A stretch of DNA of 50,077 nucleotides, taken from positions 1-50,077 of the forward strand of contig CANLIE010000024.1 of assembly GCA_947491225.1 (NCBI GenBank), in the 5' to 3' direction. The notes beneath the pieces are model-generated. The model saw nothing but the letters and a program-made list of their open reading frames with translations, searched no databases and was not told where the DNA came from. Every line of letters starts with the position of its first letter. Positions within the stretch are counted from its first letter, which is position 1. This stretch comes from an uncultured Cellulophaga sp. (lineage in GTDB: Bacteria > Bacteroidota > Bacteroidia > Flavobacteriales > Flavobacteriaceae). Made by a program: the position numbers and the translations under genes. Below are positions 15,504 through 24,423 of the stretch, piece by piece.

Positions 15504-16976
15504 ATGTTTAAACATTTTTTTAACCTTCAATGGAAGTCTTTTTTTAGATCTGCATCATTTAAAACCAATTTAGCTATTAAAATAGTAATGGGTTTTGGAG
15601 TATTGTATTTTATGACTGCATTTCTAATGTTGGGTGTAGGCGTGTATTTTATAATTGAAGACGCAAAAATAGGAGACCCACTAGATGTTGTAAACAAATA
15701 TCTTGTTTACCTCTTTGCAGCAGATTTATTTATTAGGTATATGATGCAAAAAATGCCCGTAACAAATATAAAACCATTGTTATATTTGCCTTTTAAAAAA
15801 GGACAAGTAGTAAATTATTCTCTAGGTAAAACGGCAGTTTCTTTTTTTAACTGGTCTTATACCTTTTTCTTTTTACCATTCTCAATAGTATTGCTAACCA
15901 AAGGCTATGATCCATTAGGTGTTATAACTTGGCTTTTAGGAATGTTTGCACTTATTTATTGCAACAATTTTATAAATGTAATGGCAAATAACAAAGACAG
16001 TTTTTTCTACCCAATAGTAGCAATTTTCTTTGGTTTGGCCGTTTGTCATTATTATGGTGTTTTTGATATCACAGAATACACAGCATCACTTTATGGATCA
16101 CTTTATAGTATGCCATGGACAGTTATTATTCCTTGGGTAGTATTAGTGGCACTTTATTTTTCTGCTTACGCATATTTTAAAAAGAATATGTATTTAGATG
16201 CAGGCCTGCAAACAAAACAATCTGTTGCTAAGAGTGAAGACCTTTCTTTTCTGGATAGATTTGGACATATGGGAACCTTTTTAAAGAATGATATTAAATT
16301 GATAAAAAGAAATAAGCGTTCAAAAACCGCAGTAATGATGAGTTTTTTGTTCTTGTTTTATGGACTTCTATTTGGGTCAGGAGCAATTGAGATATATGAC
16401 GGGCCAATATGGCAAATATTTGGAGGAATATTTGTTTCTGGAGGGTTTCTGTTCACATTTGGGCAATTTGTACCTAGTTGGGATAGTGCATACTATCAAT
16501 TAATGATGAGTCAGAATATTAAATACAAAGATTATATTACTTCTAAATGGTACTTAATCGTAATTGCAACTGTAATAAGTACAATATTGGCTTCTTTCTA
16601 TTTGTTTTTTGGTATTAATGCATATTTGGCCATAGTGGTTGGTGCAATTTATAATATTGGGGTAAACTCCCATTTAGTTTTATGGGGTGGTGCTTATATT
16701 AAAATGCCAATAGATTTGACCTCAAATAAAAAAGCATTTGGAGACAAACAGGCTTTTAATATGAAAACAATGCTATTGTCTTTACCAAAATTGGGGCTTC
16801 CTGTAATAGTATTTGCCCTGGGGTATTACTTTGTAGGGCCAATAACAGGTTACATTTTAGTAGCTGCAGCAGGTATTTTGGGTTTTGCTTTTAGAAACAT
16901 AGTTTTTGAAAAGATTGAAAAAATCTATAAAAAGGAAAAATATAAAACCATTAACGCATACAAACAAAAAGCATAA
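15504..16976 (+). CDS. DUF5687 family ABC-exporter membrane subunit
   Basis: The protein has 490 residues with about ten to twelve hydrophobic helices. It starts MFKHFFNLQWKSFFRSASFK, then FLMLGVGVYFIIEDAKIGDP and MQKMPVTNIKPLLYLPFKKG, segments I recognise from DUF5687. A cytoplasmic loop near 245-280 is rich in Lys and Asp. It precedes the ABC ATPase by 63 bp, and no other permease is present, so it should be the transmembrane half of a two-gene exporter. The substrate is unknown; drug or lipid export is possible. Confidence 0.85.
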   Translation: MFKHFFNLQWKSFFRSASFKTNLAIKIVMGFGVLYFMTAFLMLGVGVYFIIEDAKIGDPLDVVNKYLVYLFAADLFIRYMMQKMPVTNIKPLLYLPFKKGQVVNYSLGKTAVSFFNWSYTFFFLPFSIVLLTKGYDPLGVITWLLGMFALIYCNNFINVMANNKDSFFYPIVAIFFGLAVCHYYGVFDITEYTASLYGSLYSMPWTVIIPWVVLVALYFSAYAYFKKNMYLDAGLQTKQSVAKSEDLSFLDRFGHMGTFLKNDIKLIKRNKRSKTAVMMSFLFLFYGLLFGSGAIEIYDGPIWQIFGGIFVSGGFLFTFGQFVPSWDSAYYQLMMSQNIKYKDYITSKWYLIVIATVISTILASFYLFFGINAYLAIVVGAIYNIGVNSHLVLWGGAYIKMPIDLTSNKKAFGDKQAFNMKTMLLSLPKLGLPVIVFALGYYFVGPITGYILVAAAGILGFAFRNIVFEKIEKIYKKEKYKTINAYKQKA

Positions 16977-17039
16977 ATTTATTTCTTTCCTTGGTTTTTA
17001 GAGAGAATCAAGGAGGCAATAACCATAAATTAAAACATT

Positions 17040-17780
17040 ATGATACATACACAAAACCTTACAAAAACATACGGTACAGCTACGGTTTTAAATATAGAAA
17101 ATTTGGAAATTCCTAAAGGTCAATGTTTTGGTCTAGTTGGAAACAACGGAGCAGGTAAAACAACTTTTTTTAGCCTCTTGTTAGATTTAATACAACCTTC
17201 TACAGGTCAGATTATCAATAATGGTATACAAGTAAATACAAGTGAAGATTGGAAACCCTTTACATCTGCCTTTATAGATGAATCCTTTTTAATTGGATAT
17301 TTAACTCCAGAAGAGTATTTTTATTTTATTGGAGAGCTCAGAGGGCAAAACAAAGCTGATGTGGATGCATTAATAGGTGGTTTTAAAGACTTTTTTCATG
17401 ATGAAATCTTAAATCAGAAAAAATATTTAAGAGATTTATCCAAAGGAAATCAAAAAAAAGCAGGTATTGTAGCCTCTTTTATAGGAAATCCAGAAGTAGT
17501 TATTTTAGATGAGCCATTTGCAAACTTAGATCCAACTACCCAGATTCGTTTAAAAGAAATAATTAAAAACTTAGCTAGGGTCAATAACACAACAGTTTTA
17601 GTTTCCAGCCACGATCTAAGTCACGTTACAGAAGTGTGTGAACGTATAGTTGTACTTAACAAAGGAGAGGTTGTAAAAGACATTAAGACTTCTGCGGCAA
17701 CTTTAAAAGAATTGGAAGTGTTTTTTGGAGGAGGAGATTTTCCTGAAACAAAAGAGGCAGTTTTAGAAGAAGAAGAATAA
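17040..17780 (+). CDS. ABC transporter ATP-binding protein
   Basis: The protein has 246 residues. Walker A GNNGAGKTT is at 34-42, the signature LSKGNQKKAGI begins at 133 (a weak but recognisable LSxGxxxK form), Walker B VVILDEPF is at 153-160, and the switch region has VLVSSHDLSHVTEVCERIVV. It powers the DUF5687 permease just upstream. The acidic tail (KEAVLEEEE) is unusual but harmless. It is the last gene of the PadR module. Confidence 0.95.
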   Translation: MIHTQNLTKTYGTATVLNIENLEIPKGQCFGLVGNNGAGKTTFFSLLLDLIQPSTGQIINNGIQVNTSEDWKPFTSAFIDESFLIGYLTPEEYFYFIGELRGQNKADVDALIGGFKDFFHDEILNQKKYLRDLSKGNQKKAGIVASFIGNPEVVILDEPFANLDPTTQIRLKEIIKNLARVNNTTVLVSSHDLSHVTEVCERIVVLNKGEVVKDIKTSAATLKELEVFFGGGDFPETKEAVLEEEE

Positions 17781-17820
17781 AATATAGGTTAAGAACGTAT
17801 TTTAATCTTCCGTTCTTTGC

Positions 17821-17852
17821 ATAAAGGCAAAGTAAACTTACTGTGCCTTTAT
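17821..17852 (+). terminator. Hairpin after the ABC exporter module (weak terminator)
   Basis: The arms ataaaggca (17821-17829) and tgcctttat (17844-17852) pair around a loop that itself contains the near-dyad aagtaaactta. Only a short T run follows, so termination strength is doubtful. Confidence 0.4.
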
Positions 17853-17955
17853 CATATCAATTTAAACGTCATTAAAATAAATATCAATTTTATTGGCTCT
17901 AAACATAATAATACCACTCTTTTTCTGTTTAGTTTAGTTAAGAACAGATATAATT

Positions 17956-20511
17956 TTGAAGCTTCAAACTAAAATATTAGGAACTGTAGTATTGGGAACA
18001 TTGTTTTTTAATGCTTGTTCTACAAAAAAAGACGCACTTGTAAACAGAGAGTGGCACGCATTGAACACTAAATTTAATGTGTTGTATAATGGTAGTATTG
18101 CTTTTGAAAAAGGCAGAGAAGAACTTAATGCAAATTATAAAGACAATTATTGGAGCATTTTACCAGTAGAGCGCTTAGAAGTAACGGATGATGTAAAGCT
18201 AGACTCAGAGAACAACAACCCTAATTTTATAATAGCAGAAGAAAAAGCTACAAAAGCCATACAAAAACATAGTATGGTAATAAAAGACAAAGAGCGAAAC
18301 CCTCAAACAGATGAAGCTTTTTTACTTTTAGGGAAAGCACGTTATTTTGACCAACGCTTTATTCCTGCATTAGAGTCTTTTAATTACATTCTTAAGAATT
18401 ATATACAAAGCGACAAATTTAATGAAGCCCGTATTTGGAGAGAGAAAACCAATATTAGATTGGAAAATGAAGAACTGGCAATTAAAAATCTAAAAAAGCT
18501 TTTTAAATACGATGACCTTTCTGATCAAGAGTATGCAGATGCAAGGGCAATAATGGCCCAGGCCTATATAAATCTAAATGCACCAGACACTGCAATTCAG
18601 CAATTAAAAAGAGCATCGGCCTTTACCAAAAAAACAGAAGAGAAAGGGCGGTATTATTTTATTATAGGGCAACTTTACAACAAGTTAAACCATAAGGATA
18701 GTGCTAATTATGCATTTGATAAGATAATTAATCTAAATAGAAAATCTCCACGAGTATATCTAATTAATGCACATTTACAGAAAATCAAAAATACTGAAGT
18801 TACAAAGGATAACGAGGTAGAGATAATGGAGTACCTTACAGAATTAGAAGAGAATAGAGAAAACAGACCTTTTCTAGATAAAATATACAGACAAATTGCT
18901 CAATTTTACTTAAATAAAAAGAATGATAGCATATCGCTTGTTTACTTTAACAAATCTTTACGGGCAACAACAAATGATAATAGATTAAATGCACTTAATT
19001 ATGAAAATTTAGGTGAATTCTATTTTGATAAAAATAATTATAAAAAGGCAGGGGCTTATTTTGATAGTACATTAATTAATCTTGCAGATAATAATAAAAA
19101 GTATAGAGCCATAAAAAAGAAACTAGACAATTTGGAAGATGTTGTAAAATATGAAAACATTGTTCAGTATGTAGATAGTTTGGTAACAGTATACAATATG
19201 CCTAAAGAAAAGCAAATATCATACTTTGAGGTATATATAGCAGATATAAAAGCAAAGGAAGAAGCTGCAGCCAAAAAAGAAAAAGAACGTCAAAATTCTG
19301 GTGTGGCAGCATTTGCAGCAACAAAGGCAGGTAAGCAGAGTAAAGGTAATTTTTATTTTTACAATGTAACCAGTTTGGGTTATGGAAAAACAGACTTTAA
19401 ATTGGTTTGGGGTACTCGTAAATTAGAAGATAATTGGAGATGGTCTAACAAAAGCATAGTTTTACCAATAACATCAGAAGATAATATTGAAGCATCAGAA
19501 TTAACTACAAACACAGAAGGATCCCCTGAGAATCAAAAATATTCAGTAGAGTATTATTTAAACCAAATACCTACCAAGGTAAGTGTAATAGATAGTTTAA
19601 AAAAAGAACAAAATTTTGCTAATTACCAATTGGGGTTAATCTATAAAGAGAAGTTTAAAGAGAATATGTTGGCTGTGGGTAAACTAGAATCAGTTCTAAA
19701 ATCCAATCCTGAAGAACGATTAATTTTACCATCTAAATATAATTTATATAAAATTTACGAAGAAGAGGGCAGTAATCTAGCCCTTTCTATGAAAGATGAT
19801 ATTATTAAGAACCATAAAGGTTCAAGGTATGCAGAAATATTGTTAAATCCGCAAGCTGTTTTAGAAAATAATACAGACACACCTGACTCTAGATATGCCA
19901 AGTTGTATAAAATGTATGAAAATCAAGAGTACTTAAAAGTAATTACAGCTGCTGAAGAAAACATAAATAGATATACCGGGGATGAAATAGCACCAAAATT
20001 TGAGATGTTAAAAGCAATGGCAACAGGTAGAATAGAAGGTTATGAAGCCTTTAAGGAAGCTCTAAATTATGTTGCTTTAAACTACCCTAACAATCCAGAA
20101 GGAAAAAGAGCTCAAGATATGGTAACCAACCAAATACCACAATTGGCTTCTAAAGAGTTTACAAAAGAAGAAGGAGTTAAGAAAGGGAGCTGGAAAGTTG
20201 TTTTCCCTTTTACAAGGAATGATGATGATAAGGCAAACGCATTAATGGAGCTCTTGAGCAAATCCATAAAAGATTTAAAATATAGAAATATTATATCTAA
20301 GGACATATACGATTTAGAAAGACAATTTGTTATTGTACATGGTTTTGCTTCTAAGGATTTTGCTTTAGGATATACAGAATTATTAAAAAATAATAAAGAT
20401 TACAAGGTTAATAACAAGAATTTTGTAATTTTATCCAGCAACTATAAAGTAATACAAGTGCACAAAAATTTAGAAACGTACAAAAGAATACAATTAACCC
20501 CAAAACCGTAG
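17956..20511 (+). CDS. sprE: Gliding/type IX secretion lipoprotein SprE (PorW)
   Basis: The protein has 851 residues, close to the known SprE/PorW size. The TTG start at 17956 gives MKLQTKILGTVVLGTLFFNA then C21, a lipoprotein signal; no ATG nearby would keep it. It continues with STKKDALVNREWHALNTKFN and YKDNYWSILPVERLEV, typical of the family, then TPR-like helices over about 130-400 and 560-720. SprE is required for type IX secretion and gliding in Flavobacterium and likely links the outer-membrane translocon to the PorLM motor. It is followed six bases later by a bactofilin gene, probably one transcript. Confidence 0.9.
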   Translation: MKLQTKILGTVVLGTLFFNACSTKKDALVNREWHALNTKFNVLYNGSIAFEKGREELNANYKDNYWSILPVERLEVTDDVKLDSENNNPNFIIAEEKATKAIQKHSMVIKDKERNPQTDEAFLLLGKARYFDQRFIPALESFNYILKNYIQSDKFNEARIWREKTNIRLENEELAIKNLKKLFKYDDLSDQEYADARAIMAQAYINLNAPDTAIQQLKRASAFTKKTEEKGRYYFIIGQLYNKLNHKDSANYAFDKIINLNRKSPRVYLINAHLQKIKNTEVTKDNEVEIMEYLTELEENRENRPFLDKIYRQIAQFYLNKKNDSISLVYFNKSLRATTNDNRLNALNYENLGEFYFDKNNYKKAGAYFDSTLINLADNNKKYRAIKKKLDNLEDVVKYENIVQYVDSLVTVYNMPKEKQISYFEVYIADIKAKEEAAAKKEKERQNSGVAAFAATKAGKQSKGNFYFYNVTSLGYGKTDFKLVWGTRKLEDNWRWSNKSIVLPITSEDNIEASELTTNTEGSPENQKYSVEYYLNQIPTKVSVIDSLKKEQNFANYQLGLIYKEKFKENMLAVGKLESVLKSNPEERLILPSKYNLYKIYEEEGSNLALSMKDDIIKNHKGSRYAEILLNPQAVLENNTDTPDSRYAKLYKMYENQEYLKVITAAEENINRYTGDEIAPKFEMLKAMATGRIEGYEAFKEALNYVALNYPNNPEGKRAQDMVTNQIPQLASKEFTKEEGVKKGSWKVVFPFTRNDDDKANALMELLSKSIKDLKYRNIISKDIYDLERQFVIVHGFASKDFALGYTELLKNNKDYKVNNKNFVILSSNYKVIQVHKNLETYKRIQLTPKP

Positions 20512-20516
20512 TAAAC

Positions 20517-20927
20517 ATGTTTTCAGACAAGAATAAGCCCAGAGAGATATCAGATATGGGAGGCCAGCCTAATAGAATAGGAAAAAATACAAAAATAAAA
20601 GGAGATATAATTTCTGAAGCCGATTTTAGAATAGATGGTAGATTAGATGGTAATGTAAAAACATCTGGCAAGGTTGTCATAGGAAAAGATGGTTATATAC
20701 AAGGTAAAGTAGAATGTGTTAATGCTGATATTGAAGGAAGTTTTAATGGAGAGTTATTGGTTACAGAACTTTTATCCTTAAAAACATCTGCTGTTATAGA
20801 AGGAACAGTATCTGTGGCCAAATTATCTGTAGAGCCAGGAGCTACGTTTAATGCTTCGTGTATTATGGGAAATAAAAATGGAACCTCTAATATTAAAAAA
20901 GCAAATGAAACCGTAAAGGCAACATAG
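20517..20927 (+). CDS. Bactofilin (polymer-forming cytoskeletal protein)
   Basis: The protein has 136 residues. A short polar N-tail precedes a right-handed beta-helix domain (about 20-115) built of short hydrophobic rungs such as IKGDIISEADFRIDGRLDGN and VIGKDGYIQGKVECVNADIE, and a disordered C-tail. This is the DUF583/bactofilin pattern. These proteins self-assemble into membrane-associated filaments that help cell shape and localise envelope machinery. The five-base gap to sprE implies coupled expression. A terminator follows at 20951. Confidence 0.92.
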   Translation: MFSDKNKPREISDMGGQPNRIGKNTKIKGDIISEADFRIDGRLDGNVKTSGKVVIGKDGYIQGKVECVNADIEGSFNGELLVTELLSLKTSAVIEGTVSVAKLSVEPGATFNASCIMGNKNGTSNIKKANETVKAT

Positions 20928-20950
20928 AGATATTTATAAAAGTTAAAAAT

Positions 20951-20999
20951 AATAGCATCCATTTCTACACGTATCAAGAAAGGATGCTATTTGTTTTAA
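20951..20999 (+). terminator. Terminator after the bactofilin gene
   Basis: aatagcatcc (20951-20960) pairs with ggatgctatt (20982-20991), followed by tgttttaat. It separates sprE-bactofilin from the atp genes. Confidence 0.7.
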
Positions 21000-21180
21000 T
21001 ATAAGGCAGTTTTACTACAAATGTTTAAGCAATTAACCTAAATTCTATTACTATTCTTCTGAAGTACCTTAAAAACCACCAATTTGACGGCTTTTTAAAT
21101 TAAATTCTTAAAATAGATTCAACTTAAAAATATATAACAGTATAAGATTGTAAATTTAAATAAAGGTGTTATTAATAAAA

Positions 21181-21414
21181 ATGTTAGAAAATAAACAAAA
21201 CAAGAAACAGATAAATACTTATATCAAATTTTCTGGAGTAGCATTCCAGATGATAGCGGTAATTGGTGTTTTTTCATACTTAGGTGTTTGGTTAGATAAG
21301 AAGTTTCCTAATAACTTTAGTCTTAATACTGTAATATTTTCATTATTTGGGGTAATCTTTGCAATGTATCTAGTAATAAAAAAAGTTATTGCCCAAAATA
21401 AAGATAAAAAATGA
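21181..21414 (+). CDS. AtpZ/AtpI-family F-ATPase accessory protein
   Basis: The protein has 77 residues from ATG 21181; a GTG five codons upstream is less likely. It has two membrane helices (about 18-37 and 46-66), with YIKFSGVAFQMIAVIGVFSY and the conserved GVWLDKKFP loop of AtpZ/AtpI. Proteins of this group assist c-ring assembly or divalent ion supply to the F-ATPase. It heads the atp run. The overlap with the next gene is 4 bp (ATGA at 21411). Confidence 0.88.
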   Translation: MLENKQNKKQINTYIKFSGVAFQMIAVIGVFSYLGVWLDKKFPNNFSLNTVIFSLFGVIFAMYLVIKKVIAQNKDKK

Positions 21415-21800
21415 TTGCCAAATTAAATTCTTTTATAGTTGTATTAACAGTTTTTACATTATTCTTTTTTGGAGTTCAATATTATATTGTTGACCTTATA
21501 AAAGAACAACAAGGACTTTTTTTTTATAATACTTGGAGTATATATCTATTTCATTTTTTAGCAACATTAATTATTTATGTGCTTGTTTTTTTTGTAAATA
21601 GAATATTTCCAGATAAAACAGGATTTGCTTTTATGGCTTGTAGTTTATTAAAAATGCTAGCTGCATTAATATTTTTATTACCTTTTATACAAGTCAAAGA
21701 ACAGTATACTATTAATGATGTTTTTGCTTTTTTTATTCCATATTTTTTATTCTTGTTTTTGGAAACTTTCTATGTAATTAAAATTTTAAATCAAAAATAA
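21411..21800 (+). CDS. DUF6168 family membrane protein in the atp operon
   Basis: The protein has 129 residues with four hydrophobic helices, starting MIAKLNSFIVVLTVFTLFFF and containing FVNRIFPDKTGFAFMACSLL. Size, topology and place between atpZ and atpB match flavobacterial DUF6168, which occupies the slot held by AtpI-like proteins in other phyla. By inference it aids assembly of the membrane sector. It overlaps atpZ by 4 bp. Confidence 0.78.
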   Translation: MIAKLNSFIVVLTVFTLFFFGVQYYIVDLIKEQQGLFFYNTWSIYLFHFLATLIIYVLVFFVNRIFPDKTGFAFMACSLLKMLAALIFLLPFIQVKEQYTINDVFAFFIPYFLFLFLETFYVIKILNQK

Positions 21801-21876
21801 GAGTTTAAAAAATCTAAGATTGTAAGTGCAAAATCATTTTTTTCACCTTGTGGCTTTGAAATTATAATTAATAACG

Positions 21877-21884
21877 TACCTTTG
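21877..21884 (+). promoter_or_regulatory. Promoter for atpB
   Basis: The -7 box tacctttg fits TAnnTTTG, with ttg at 21856-21858 giving an 18-bp spacer. It lies 40 bp before the atpB ATG, so the structural atp genes can be transcribed separately from atpZ-DUF6168. Confidence 0.7.
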
Positions 21885-21924
21885 CACCGAAATTTTAGAA
21901 CTATAATTTTTTATTATATAAGGT

Positions 21925-23013
21925 ATGATGATAGCGCAAAAATCTATCAAATTAATTACAGTATTAGTTTTTTCTTTATTCCCTTTATTTGCAGCCGCAG
22001 AGAAGGATTCTGAAGGCCAAAGTGATGATAAGGAATTTGATGCTAGTGAGTTGATTAATTCACATATTGGTGATTCTCATGAATTTCATATTGCAGATTG
22101 GAATGGCCATCCAATATCGTTTTATCTTCCAGTAATATTATGGACAGACAATGGTTTAACTTTTTTTTCGTCTGAAAAATTTCATCATGATAATAAAGGC
22201 CAGCATGTAGTAGAAGCAAATGGTCAAGAGTTTGTTAGGTATAATGAAGTTATTTTTTATAAAAATAAGTTTGAAAAATTATCAGAAGAAGAAAAAGGAG
22301 CTTTTAATTTTGATGCAAGACCATTAGATTTTTCTATTACAAAGTTGGTGTTTTCAATGCTAATGGCATCTATAATTTTGTTTTTGTTATTCTTAGCTGT
22401 GGCTAAATCGTATAAAAAGAATGATAAGGCACCTAAGGGTATAGCAGGTTTTCTTGAGCCATTAGTTGTTTTTGTTAGGGATGACATTGCTATTCCTAAT
22501 ATAGGAGAAAAAAAATATGCAAAGTATATGCCCTACTTGTTAACAATATTTTTCTTTATATGGATTAATAATGTAATAGGTTTAATCCCATTCTTTCCAT
22601 TTAGTTCTAATTTAACTGGAAATATATTTTTCACTTTTGTGTTATCTGTAATTACATTTTTAATAACTACTTTTAGTGGCAATAAAGATTACTGGAGTCA
22701 TGTTTTTGCACCTCCAGTTCCAAAAGCTTTATACCCCATTATGATACCAATTGAAATTATAGGGCTCATTACAAAGCCATTTGCATTAATGATTCGTTTA
22801 TTTGCTAATATAACAGCGGGTCATATAATTATATTAAGTTTAATCTCTCTTATTTTTATATTCAAGAGCATTTTTATAGCACCAATATCTGGTGTATTTG
22901 TTTTGTTTATGAGTATTTTAGAGATGTTAGTAGCCGTTTTACAAGCATATGTATTTACATTGCTATCGGCATTATACATTGGTCAAGCAGTAGCAGAGCA
23001 TGATCATCATTAA
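21925..23013 (+). CDS. atpB: ATP synthase F0 subunit a
   Basis: Forms the proton half-channels against the c-ring. The protein has 362 residues, longer than the enterobacterial form because of a Bacteroidota-type cleavable N-terminus (MMIAQKSIKLITVLVFSLFP) and a ~120-residue periplasmic segment with many His. Membrane helices start near 135. The essential arginine is R291 in ALMIRLFANITAGHI. The C-terminus has VLQAYVFTLLSALYIGQAV. The start is the first ATG of ATGATG at 21925, downstream of its own promoter. Confidence 0.96.
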   Translation: MMIAQKSIKLITVLVFSLFPLFAAAEKDSEGQSDDKEFDASELINSHIGDSHEFHIADWNGHPISFYLPVILWTDNGLTFFSSEKFHHDNKGQHVVEANGQEFVRYNEVIFYKNKFEKLSEEEKGAFNFDARPLDFSITKLVFSMLMASIILFLLFLAVAKSYKKNDKAPKGIAGFLEPLVVFVRDDIAIPNIGEKKYAKYMPYLLTIFFFIWINNVIGLIPFFPFSSNLTGNIFFTFVLSVITFLITTFSGNKDYWSHVFAPPVPKALYPIMIPIEIIGLITKPFALMIRLFANITAGHIIILSLISLIFIFKSIFIAPISGVFVLFMSILEMLVAVLQAYVFTLLSALYIGQAVAEHDHH

Positions 23014-23035
23014 ATATGAGTTTTTTAATAATTAA

Positions 23036-23254
<219 letters not shown>

Positions 23255-23269
23255 TTTTTGAAAAAGATT

Positions 23270-23304
23270 AAATCTTCCCTTAACGGTTGGTTAAGGGAAG
23301 ATTT
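23270..23304 (+). promoter_or_regulatory. Stable hairpin between atpE and atpF
   Basis: aaatcttcccttaa (23270-23283) pairs perfectly with ttaagggaagattt (23291-23304) around a 7-base loop. No strong T tract follows, so it is more likely to stabilise the 3' end of upstream mRNA or attenuate than to end transcription fully. It lies 15 bp after the atpE stop and 33 bp before atpF. Confidence 0.75.
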
Positions 23305-23337
23305 TAAATTAAGAATAATTAAACATATATTATAGTT

Positions 23338-23829
23338 ATGAACTTTACTGCACCAGAAAGTTTAATTTTTTGGACTACTTTAATTTTTATTATTTTCTTT
23401 TTCTTATTAAAAAAGTATGCCTGGAAGCCTATTCTAGGGGCTGTTAAAGGTAGAGAAGAAGCTATAAATAATGCATTAGAGTCTGCCGAAAATGCAAAGA
23501 AAGAAATGCAAAACGTTACGGCTGATAGTGAAAGATTGTTAAAAGAAGCACGTGCAGAACGTGAGGCTATGCTTAGAGAAGCTCGTGATATAAAAGATAA
23601 AATTGTTGCAGATGCCAAGGAGCAATCTAAAGTAGAAGGCGACAAAATAATTGCGCAAGCACAAGCTACAATAGAAAGTGAAAAGAAAGCTGCTGTTGCA
23701 GATATTAAAAACCAAGTTGCCAACTTATCCGTAGAAATTGCGGAGAAAGTAATAAAAGAGCAATTGTCTAACAAAGACAAACAGTTAAAATTGGTTGAAG
23801 ATATGTTGGGCGATATTAAGCTAAACTAA
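23338..23829 (+). CDS. atpF: ATP synthase F0 subunit b
   Basis: The protein has 163 residues. One N-terminal membrane helix (about 8-26, SLIFWTTLIFIIFFFLL) is followed by KKYAWKPILGAVKGREEAI, the family's post-membrane motif, then a long charged coiled coil to the C-terminus that dimerises as the peripheral stalk and meets delta. It is the expected size, 11 bp before atpH. Confidence 0.96.
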   Translation: MNFTAPESLIFWTTLIFIIFFFLLKKYAWKPILGAVKGREEAINNALESAENAKKEMQNVTADSERLLKEARAEREAMLREARDIKDKIVADAKEQSKVEGDKIIAQAQATIESEKKAAVADIKNQVANLSVEIAEKVIKEQLSNKDKQLKLVEDMLGDIKLN

Positions 23830-23840
23830 ATAGAGGAATA

Positions 23841-24380
23841 ATGAACGAATCTAGAGCAGCTATAAGATACGCTAAAGCCATTTTAAACCAAGCGGTTCAA
23901 AACAAGGTCACGGAAGCAGTTGAAAAAGATATGCGTTCTGTTGTGCAAACAATTTCTGATAGCAAGGAACTACAAGAATTATTGGCTAGTCCAGTAATAA
24001 ATGGAGAAATGAAAAAGAATGCTTTATTAGCTGTTTTTTCAGGCAGTAATAGCATCTCTGAAGGACTTATATCTTTGCTAGTCAATAATAAAAGAGTATC
24101 ACTTTTAAAAGACGTTGCAGAAAAATTTATTATTCTATATGAAGAGTTAAAAGGGCAGGATATTGCATTGGTTACAACTGCTGTACCTTTAACTTCAGAA
24201 TTGGAAGCAAAGCTTTTAAAACAACTAACAACAATTACGGGTAATAAAGTAACTATAAAAAACAACATAGACGAAAGTATTATAGGAGGTTTTGTGTTAC
24301 GTGTAGGCGATTTACAGTATGATGCTAGTATCGCTAATAAATTAAACGGTTTAAAAAGAGAATTTACAAATAGTCTTTAG
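23841..24380 (+). CDS. atpH: ATP synthase F1 subunit delta
   Basis: The protein has 179 residues. The N-terminal helical bundle starts MNESRAAIRYAKAILNQAVQ (the RYAxALxxxA motif), with LLASPVINGEMK and LLVNNKRVSLLKDV. The C-terminal strand region has IDESIIGGFVLRVGDLQYDA, the OSCP/delta signature. It links the b-dimer to the alpha-subunit tip. Confidence 0.95.
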   Translation: MNESRAAIRYAKAILNQAVQNKVTEAVEKDMRSVVQTISDSKELQELLASPVINGEMKKNALLAVFSGSNSISEGLISLLVNNKRVSLLKDVAEKFIILYEELKGQDIALVTTAVPLTSELEAKLLKQLTTITGNKVTIKNNIDESIIGGFVLRVGDLQYDASIANKLNGLKREFTNSL

Positions 24381-24423
24381 TCCTTGGTTTACGCTACGGA
24401 CTTTGCAATATAATTAAAACAAC

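Noticed and set aside
17951-17958. TAATTTTG as the sprE promoter
   Set aside because: It fits the -7 consensus but contains the TTG start codon itself. A transcript from it would begin inside the signal peptide, and no later start keeps the lipobox.
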